Part shown: piece after piece, positions 1 through 5,109 of the stretch
Numbering within the stretch: position 1 is the first letter of the stretch
Layout: each line of letters begins with the position of its first letter
DNA from: Globobulimina sp.
Taxonomy: Eukaryota > Foraminifera > Rotaliida
Length of the DNA stretch: 5,109 bases
Assembly (NCBI GenBank): GCA_003354225.1
Contig: PIVH01000721.1
Location: 1-5,109 of the forward strand
Direction of reading: 5' to 3'
The notes under the pieces: generated by a model
What the model was told of the DNA's origin: nothing
The model's input: only the letters and a program-made list of their open reading frames with translations
Databases searched by the model: none
Made by a program: the position numbers and the translations under genes

Positions 1-3000
1 GACTGTGCGAGCGCAGTGGATTATTATCGGCATCCTCCCGGAGATCGCGGTGGCCGGAGATCTCATTCAGCGCCAATCCCACCGGTAACTGTGCGTCAAT
101 CTCATCGTCCAACAAATTGGCTGACGTACCCGCAGCGCCCCGGCGCTTTCTCCGAGCACCGGCTCCAGAGTCATCAGGGTCATCTAAGTCCGTATTCAGC
201 CACAACATTAAGTTAATCCGTCCATTCTCGTCATATATATCCGCTTCCTCCTGCCGTTGGTTCTTTTTCTCCTCTTCTTCATTGTCCACAGCATCGCCAC
301 TCTGCGCCGTAAACCGCAACGCGTCCTCGAAAAAGCGGTCCAATTCACGGCCAGCGTTGTCCAACAACCACACTGCAGCCACTTCCAAATTATCCGAACA
401 TTGCTCCAATGACACCACTGCCAAATCCAACGGGTAGTTGCCGCCCATCATAATCACCAGTTCCTCGGCGCGCGTTCTCCGTATCATTTCGACTTCGGAC
501 AGTTCCGTGCTGGGATCGTTATGCTTCTCCATCTCAGCCAGCCACTTCTTGTCCAATTTGGTGTCTTCGAACGGGAATTTGAACGCTGCATTGCCTAAAT
601 TCACCTCAACGATGGCGTTGTTGGATTGCATCCATATCATTGGGTAAAACTGTCCCTGCACGTTTTCGAAACCTATCTGAGAGTATTCGTGCTGCGACAA
701 TATCACTCCGTTTTTGGTGAAGTATATTTTCTGATATTGCTTGCCGTCCCAACCCACGCCGATGGTGTCGCCTTCTGCGAAGGACAGCGTTTTCAATTCG
801 TGCGGGATGGACTCGCGAGACACGGTGTTGTATTGAAATCCATTGCAGCCAATCGCGTACGAGGACTGTGCACCGGGTTTGCCCTGAAATTGCATGCCGG
901 ACCGCCAGACTCCCACTGCGATGTTCCAGTTATGCTCGATGGCTAAGGACTTGTCGTTTAACTGCAACGCGCCGGTGCCCATTTTCACGATGGTCACTTC
1001 ATAGTAATACGCAGGGATTGATTGTGGGGCCAATTCTGTGCTGCGGCAATATCCCACGAAATATTCCGGGTTGGTTTTGAACATGATTCTGTACGGATAT
1101 TTGGACGAAAACCGCACATTTTTGCTCGATTCGCTGTCCAATGTCTTTGGCAAATTTAATTTTAAATTTTTGTACGGCGAAAATTTCAACAGTTGACGTT
1201 GGGTTTGCGAGCGAGCGGATTTTGGGATACGTTCGACGAATGATAGTGGTCTATCGTGTATCTTCTCTAATAATCGGTTTTCTAACTCTTCTAAGAAACG
1301 GATACTGCGATATTGATCCAGCGCTGTTGGACGAGTCGCAATCGCTAATAAGTTGCTTAATAACTTGTCATTGGCACATTTTAATAGCACGGAGGTGCCA
1401 TCACTTTGCTCCATTAACACACATAACGCTTTCAGCCCCAATGAGCGCAATTGATGGAACAATAACTGCGACAATGACGGCTCTGGCACAGCGGCAGGAA
1501 TCTCCACATCAGTTTCCTTTTTTTCTTTCTTCTTAGGTGGCGGCATAGCCATAGCACCAAATCCCATCGCAGCAAAAGAAGGAGTGGGCATCGTCGGCGC
1601 CATCGGGTTCTTAAAGCCGCAAACACCGCACGAACTGGCCGACATTTGGTTGATTAATGTGCATTGCGGGCAATTCCATTCCACTGCGTCGACTGGCTGG
1701 GTCTGCTCTGTTTGCAGTGGCTCTGCGTTAACGTTATTTGGTGGGACCGGAGGATCTGCGCTATCTGTTTTATGCTCAATATCAGTTTTACTCTCCTCCG
1801 GCACAACATTGTGTGTGCTTTCCTCGCTATCGCTGCTGGCCGGATCCCTCGATTCGAGATGGATCGGGTCGGTGAATATAGTCAGATACTGCAATAATTG
1901 CTCGTTGATGGGTATGATGCCTAAGGCACTCATCTCCGACATGGGGATTACTTTGGATATCTCGATGGTGACTGGCCGCTTGACATTGTCAAATAAGACC
2001 TGGCATAAACCAGTCGATCTATTCACGGTGATACATATGCCCTTTTCCGCCATGGCTGCGTCATCTTCTTCATTGATTTTTAATTGCACTCTGCAGCCCG
2101 GCCGTAATCTGTCGCCATGGCCACCCAAAATGGACAGACTGGCCATTAATATCTTCACTTGCATGAATGCATCCATATCGCTGTCATCTTCAGGCGATTT
2201 TTTAATGTCGTCATCATCGTACACTTCGCCCTTGTTCAGGTTGATTAATTTGGATGCATTTCTTAATGAATTAAACAAGGTTTCCAGTACGAATCCTCTC
2301 CATTTGTTATTCTTTAACAAAGCTCGTAGGAAAATCACATAATCCAAACTTAAGTCACGTTTGATCTCCGCAGATAACGCCATGGTATGATCCAAAGCTG
2401 ACCATTCGTGTAAAACATGCTGTGTAATGTTTGGGTTTTGCGCCAACATTAATTCCCCGCATTTTACAAAGAAAAATCGTACTAATTCCGCATCGGATGC
2501 ACTGGTGTCGTCCTCCAATAACCCCTGCTTTTCTTCCATTTTATGCAACATTCCCAATGCAGACTTTGCAGGCGCTGCTGATCGAGGCGTCAGTGGCTGT
2601 GAAGGCAGCAATGCCTCTCTCTTCGCAGTGCCTTTAATCAGCTCAACTGCATTTACCTTGGTCAAGCCACACGGCGGTATAAACTGCGTAATATCTCGCA
2701 ATATCAGCAATGCCACGCGTTGTATCCTCGGCGTTCCATGGTACAACAACTCACATAATGTAATTAGAAACGCATCCGATTTCACGAAGGATTTAATGCT
2801 CCGCGAGTTGGACTTGTACGTTAAATGTCGGATACATGCAATATGCGCATAAATCAACTGTTCAACCTGCAAAAAAGTAGCATCATAGTTGGTGCACATA
2901 AATCGAATATCCGCATTGGAGTCCCAGTCATTGTTCGCTTCCGCAATGTGTATCTTTGCATTGCTATGCGACGCTATTTTGATACTGCTCAACCGCGCTA

Positions 3001-4066
3001 TATTACGCACAATCTCATTATGCGTACAATGCAAGATCTGCACTTGCAATCCACCCAAATTCAAATCATCCGGCGTAGGCATCGTCGTATTGTTAAGCCA
3101 GCCTTTCTTCCCATTATTAAAGCCCATCAACATTAACGACAGCAAGTTATACAAGGATTTCAGTAACAAATTATTGTTATCTTTCTGATGCGGCGCTAAT
3201 GTCTTCCAATCAATACCGACTGTCGCCATTAATGCATCCATCTCCTCCTCGGGTACAGATACCTGCACTTTGGCTGGTGATGAGACAGCAGCACTGTTCC
3301 AGTTACTTTTTAATAGCCCAATGTACTGCGTCAACATCGCATGGACTGTATCCAACACTTTCGTACTGGCAATAAACGTCTCCTCGCCCGGTGTCAGCAC
3401 CATGGCCCAGGCACTTATCGCCTGTTGTTTTAGCGGCAACTGCACAGAAACATCCTTTATCAGCTCAGCAAAGTATAAATACAGCTTTTCCCACATCACT
3501 CGAATGTGTTTCTCGTGCACCGCGCCACAGCTTTGTATATTGGATAAAAAATGAATAGTACGCGGACCAACGTCATAATCGCCATATTCCCGCAACGGGC
3601 ATTTCCATTCGCGCAACAATGACACTTTGGGCGATAAACAGGTCAATGCTTTGCTGTCCTCCGTACCATTCAATAAACCCAACAAACATTCCATCGAATC
3701 ACTGCGTAATTTGGCCCTACGTCGATGCCGTTTGATTAATCCAATAAATGTCTCCAATGAGGTCTCGCATTGAATGAATGTAATAATCATATCCGGCAGC
3801 GATGTAATACCTTTTTTTTCATCCTTTTTTCGCGCTTTATGCGCCTCGAAATTATTTATAGTTTTCCAAGTATCAAAAGCCAACCTCCATTGATCCAAAT
3901 TATTCACTTTATCACTACGGACCGACGAATCACTAAATTGCCGTTCCAGTGACTTCAACTGCGATACTTGCACCGTCATAGAAAAAGAAGTAGTTTCTTC
4001 GTCAGATATCCCCTCCATAAACATCCTGCAAAATGGCCGCATCTGTAACAAAAACTGCGCTTTTTT
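1..4066 (-). CDS. Giant eukaryotic-type ubiquitin-system protein, internal fragment (NZF zinc finger, SPRY, UBA); both ends missing
   Basis: One minus-strand frame is open from the junction to the left edge with no stop (codon by codon, 4066 down to 2). Residue numbers count from the in-frame Met at 3977-3979; that Met is probably internal, because protein-like sequence continues upstream of it to the junction. In order: leucine-rich helical, armadillo-like sequence (about 1-585); an acidic run near 587-605; a LGGHGDRLRPG-type module (612-687); an acidic, Pro/Glu-rich linker (690-767); a RanBP2/NZF zinc finger (768-787); a Lys-rich stretch; more helical sequence; SPRY (about 970-1137); UBA (about 1170-1210); then a charged tail with an RRKRR cluster (1276-1280). 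NZF and UBA domains bind ubiquitin, and SPRY domains bind protein partners. Together with the helical scaffold this resembles giant HERC-type E3 ligases. That assignment is inference, since no HECT or RING domain is in view. Base composition is richer in G+C than the right-hand segment. Confidence 0.85.
350..472 (-). other. UBA (ubiquitin-associated) domain within the giant protein
   Basis: Residues about 1170-1210 form a three-helix UBA pattern: ELVIMMGGNYPLDLAVVSLE, then a CSDNLEVAAVW turn and helix, ending LLDNAG. The MGG-x-YP loop corresponds to the MGF/MGY-x-x ubiquitin-contact loop of the family, and the closing A-x-x-WLL-x-x is typical. The second loop residue is Gly instead of the usual aromatic, which may weaken binding. 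The domain starts about 33 residues after the SPRY core. Confidence 0.85.
569..1072 (-). other. SPRY domain within the giant protein
   Basis: Residues about 970-1137 show the SPRY succession of strands. The domain opens with YYYEVTIV (from 991), then IAVGVWRSG, SSYAIGCNG, GDTIGVGWD, KIYFTKNGV, FYPMIWM and finally VEVNLGNAAFKF. The GD-x-IGVG-x-D and F-T-K-N-G elements are the most diagnostic part of the family. SPRY domains are beta sandwiches that bind short peptides of partner proteins and are common in E3 ligase substrate receptors; HERC1 also carries one. No break or missing strand is apparent. Confidence 0.9.
1619..1678 (-). other. RanBP2/NZF-type zinc finger within the giant protein
   Basis: Residues 768-787 follow the family pattern W-x-C-x2-C-x3-N-x6-C-x2-C exactly: W768, C770, C773, N777, C784 and C787. 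Four cysteines bind one zinc ion. In ubiquitin-binding NZF fingers a Thr-Phe pair follows the second cysteine and a hydrophobic residue precedes the fourth. Here these positions are T774-L775 and V786, a conservative variant, so ubiquitin binding is plausible but not certain. The finger sits between an acidic Pro/Glu-rich linker and a Met/Pro-rich stretch that ends in a lysine cluster (PPPKKKEKKE). Confidence 0.9.
1919..2146 (-). other. HERC-like small beta-barrel module within the giant protein
   Basis: Residues 612-687 start with MASLSILGGHGDRLRPG and continue through alternating hydrophobic strands (VQLKI, ICITV, CQVLFD, VTIEI) to VIPMSEM. A short helix ending in LGG, an R-x-R/x-G turn and a string of beta strands with a V-x-F-D element recall small SH3-like modules that I remember from the central part of giant HERC proteins. 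The match is by eye and from memory. It supports the family placement of the parent protein but does not prove it. The module follows directly after an acidic run (DDDD, then EDDSDMD). Confidence 0.45.
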
Positions 4067-4677
4067 CTTAATCTCTGCATATGAACAGTCACAGTAGTAA
4101 AATCTCCATACTCATTACCCCAGACCTCTTTAAATATCTGTTCTTTAGAGAAAACCTCTCCTCTATTTGATGTTAAAAACAGAAGAAGATCCATTTCCCT
4201 CTTGGATATATCAATTCTGGAATTATCTTTTTTAAGTGTATAATGATCAGGATTAAACTGGATTTCCCCTAAGTGTATAATTCCATTCTTTGATTCCAGA
4301 TCTTCCGTTTTATTCACTGTTCTGTTTAAATGTGCCCGTATTCTTGCCGTTAGAACACCTGGACTGAAAGGTTTAGTAACATAATCATCTGCACCACCAT
4401 TAAAACCGGTTAACATATCCCCGTCTTCCTGTCTGGCAGAAGTAATTATTACAGGAATCGTGTTATTTTTTCTAATTTGCTCCAGAGTTTCAAATCCATC
4501 GATTCCCGGCAGATTTATATCCAGAACCAGAAGATCAAACTTCTCATCTTTCAGAGCGATAAGGCCTTCTTCTCCCGATTTACAGCAGGTTGTCCTTATG
4601 GATTCTCTAGTTAAATATAAAGAGATCAGATGAGCAATATCATTCTCATCTTCTATAATAAGTACACTTGCTTCCAT
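3976..4677 (-). CDS. OmpR/PhoB-family response regulator, C-terminus replaced at the junction
   Basis: This is a cytoplasmic two-component transcription factor: a sensor kinase phosphorylates the receiver, which controls DNA binding by a winged helix. The receiver (about 1-118) has the acidic pair E9/D10, phosphoacceptor D53 in LLVLDINLPGIDGFE, T79 and K102 in DDYVTKPFSP. The winged helix (about 130-206) shows ISKREMDLLLFL, GEVFSKEQIFKEVWG and the recognition helix TTVTVHMQRLRKK. After K206 the family sequence stops. The expected closing hairpin with the TVWG-x-GY signature is absent, and 27 unrelated residues follow before a TGA at 3976-3978. The total of 233 residues looks normal only by chance. 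I chose the start at 4675-4677 because GGGAGGGA lies just upstream and the receiver begins there. An upstream in-frame ATG at 4711-4713 lacks such a site. The cognate kinase is not in the window. Confidence 0.9.
   Translation of the reverse strand: MEASVLIIEDENDIAHLISLYLTRESIRTTCCKSGEEGLIALKDEKFDLLVLDINLPGIDGFETLEQIRKNNTIPVIITSARQEDGDMLTGFNGGADDYVTKPFSPGVLTARIRAHLNRTVNKTEDLESKNGIIHLGEIQFNPDHYTLKKDNSRIDISKREMDLLLFLTSNRGEVFSKEQIFKEVWGNEYGDFTTVTVHMQRLRKKRSFCYRCGHFAGCLWRGYLTKKLLLFL
4057..4068. other. Junction between eukaryotic-type and bacterial-type DNA
   Basis: Read on the minus strand, the response regulator keeps family sequence through HMQRLRKK (last Lys codon 4060-4062) and then loses it. 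The giant eukaryotic-type frame, in a different phase, becomes readable from the same place (KKAQFLLQMR onwards). The meeting point contains six T on the plus strand (4061-4066). Such a run could have served as microhomology for a ligation, amplification or assembly switch, or for a natural illegitimate recombination. No direct repeat, inverted repeat or transposon end is visible at the spot. Confidence 0.75.
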
Positions 4678-4680
4678 ATA

Positions 4681-4688
4681 TCCCTCCC
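4681..4688 (-). promoter_or_regulatory. Ribosome binding site of the response regulator
   Basis: On the minus strand GGGAGGGA precedes the ATG at 4677. The GGAGG core is five bases from the start codon. This decides the start in favour of MEASVLIIEDE over the longer reading from 4713. Confidence 0.85.
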
Positions 4689-4704
4689 AATCAAACAGAC
4701 TGAT

Positions 4705-4710
4705 ATTATA
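4705..4710 (-). promoter_or_regulatory. Probable -10 element for the response regulator
   Basis: The minus strand reads TATAAT, a perfect sigma-70-type -10 box, about 27 bases upstream of the ATG. This would give a leader of roughly 20 bases that includes the Shine-Dalgarno sequence. No good -35 hexamer is seen at a 16-18 base spacing (best ATTTAT or TTTATG). The promoter would therefore be weak or activator-dependent, possibly autoregulated. Confidence 0.5.
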
Positions 4711-4736
4711 CACTGGTAATTAAAATCATAAATAGA

Positions 4737-4765
4737 TTGTTTTGATTTATGGAAGAATCTATACT
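4737..4765 (+). promoter_or_regulatory. Probable promoter of the MATE gene, perhaps leaderless
   Basis: TTGTTT (4737-4742) and TATACT (4760-4765) are separated by 17 bases, a good sigma-70 arrangement. The next six bases lead directly to the ATG at 4772, so a normal start site would fall at or next to the start codon. There is no Shine-Dalgarno at the right distance; GGAAGA at 4751-4756 is 15 bases away. The AT-rich intergenic region could hold chance matches. Confidence 0.4.
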
Positions 4766-4771
4766 CGTAAA

Positions 4772-5092
4772 ATGGGGAAAAGTTATACAAAAACCATATT
4801 AAAAATTGGATTGCCTCTATTAGCCAGTCAAATGTCACATTATATAATGAGGCTGGCTGATACTATTATGGTCGGTAGACTTGGAACAGAACAATTGGCG
4901 GCAATATCCATGGCTAGTATGTTTTTTGCTGTACTTGTTGTACTTGTCTGGCCGATATCTATCGGGGCACAGACAATCACTTCACGAAGATATGGCAAAA
5001 TCTTTGAAACTGAAAGTAAAAAAAATGAAAAAAACTGCTTATTTACCGGTGAAGTACTGGATAATGCAATACTGATAGGTGCAGTAGCATAA
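4772..5092 (+). CDS. MATE-family multidrug efflux transporter, N-terminal part only
   Basis: MATE proteins are inner-membrane cation/drug antiporters of about 450 residues with 12 membrane helices. Only 106 residues are readable here. Helix 1 begins at TKTILKIGLPLLASQ and carries the conserved LADTIMVGRLG motif with D30. Helix 2 is hydrophobic from about 43 to 66 and leads into IGAQTITSRRYGK, the usual loop motif. GEVLDNAILIGAVA starts helix 3, and the frame then meets TAA at 5090-5092, 17 bases before the window ends. This leaves under a quarter of the protein, so the copy is broken here or carries a one-base error near the edge: adding one base before the TAA would let the frame run on to the window end. 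The ATG at 4772 fits the family start; a TTG at 4742 would add ten residues with no ribosome site. The gene diverges from the response regulator, which may control it (inference). Confidence 0.85.
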   Translation: MGKSYTKTILKIGLPLLASQMSHYIMRLADTIMVGRLGTEQLAAISMASMFFAVLVVLVWPISIGAQTITSRRYGKIFETESKKNEKNCLFTGEVLDNAILIGAVA

Positions 5093-5109
5093 TTCCTAGC
5101 AGAGCTAGC

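Noticed and set aside
1432-1626. A 64-codon minus-strand frame rich in Arg and Leu
   Set aside because: It is an out-of-phase reading inside the giant protein gene, with low-complexity composition and no start signals.
2140-2250. Possible intron boundaries around the acidic stretch
   Set aside because: The minus frame continues without a stop or phase change through this part, so no splicing is needed to read the protein.
1584-2342. A 252-codon plus-strand open frame
   Set aside because: It lies antisense to the long minus-strand frame, has no recognisable domain, and overlaps the zinc finger and beta-barrel module, which are clearly coded on the minus strand. The other plus-strand frames between 16 and 3952 are rejected for the same reason.
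3810-3835. T-rich runs that could suggest a terminator
   Set aside because: They are Lys codons (KKDEKK) of the giant minus-strand frame, and no hairpin stem precedes them.
3976-3979. ATGA overlap of the response regulator stop and a Met of the giant frame, resembling translational coupling
   Set aside because: The response regulator sequence here is already non-native, and the giant frame stays open and protein-like upstream of this Met. The overlap is a chance result of the junction.
4653-4838. A 61-codon minus-strand frame across the divergent intergenic region
   Set aside because: It overlaps the start of both the response regulator and the MATE gene, has no ribosome site and resembles no known protein.

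Overview
The window joins two pieces of DNA that do not look as if they come from the same genome. Positions 1 to about 4066 hold one uninterrupted minus-strand reading frame of about 1,355 codons, open at the left edge. It encodes an internal piece of a very large eukaryotic-type protein: helical, repeat-like sequence, a small beta-barrel-like module, an acidic linker, a RanBP2/NZF zinc finger, a SPRY domain and a UBA domain. This set points to the ubiquitin system, most likely a giant HERC-like E3 ligase, but no catalytic domain lies inside the window. No intron is needed to read it, and all three standard stop codons are absent from the frame.

Positions from about 4060 to 5109 are AT-richer and bacterial in organisation. 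On the minus strand is an OmpR/PhoB-family response regulator with a clear Shine-Dalgarno sequence. Divergent from it, across a 94-base intergenic region, is the N-terminal part of a MATE-family multidrug efflux transporter, which runs into a stop just before the right edge. The lineage cannot be fixed from the sequence; an anaerobe such as a spirochaete or firmicute is only a guess.

The two pieces meet at a short A/T run at 4061-4066. There the response regulator loses its family sequence just before the last beta-hairpin of its DNA-binding domain. In a different frame, the eukaryotic-type frame begins. The simplest explanation is a chimeric clone, amplification product or assembly from a mixed sample, for example a protist with its bacteria. 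A real insertion of bacterial DNA into a eukaryotic gene, or the reverse, is possible but less likely.

The bacterial genes could form a sensor-controlled efflux locus, but no histidine kinase is visible. The eukaryotic-type protein has no functional link to them.
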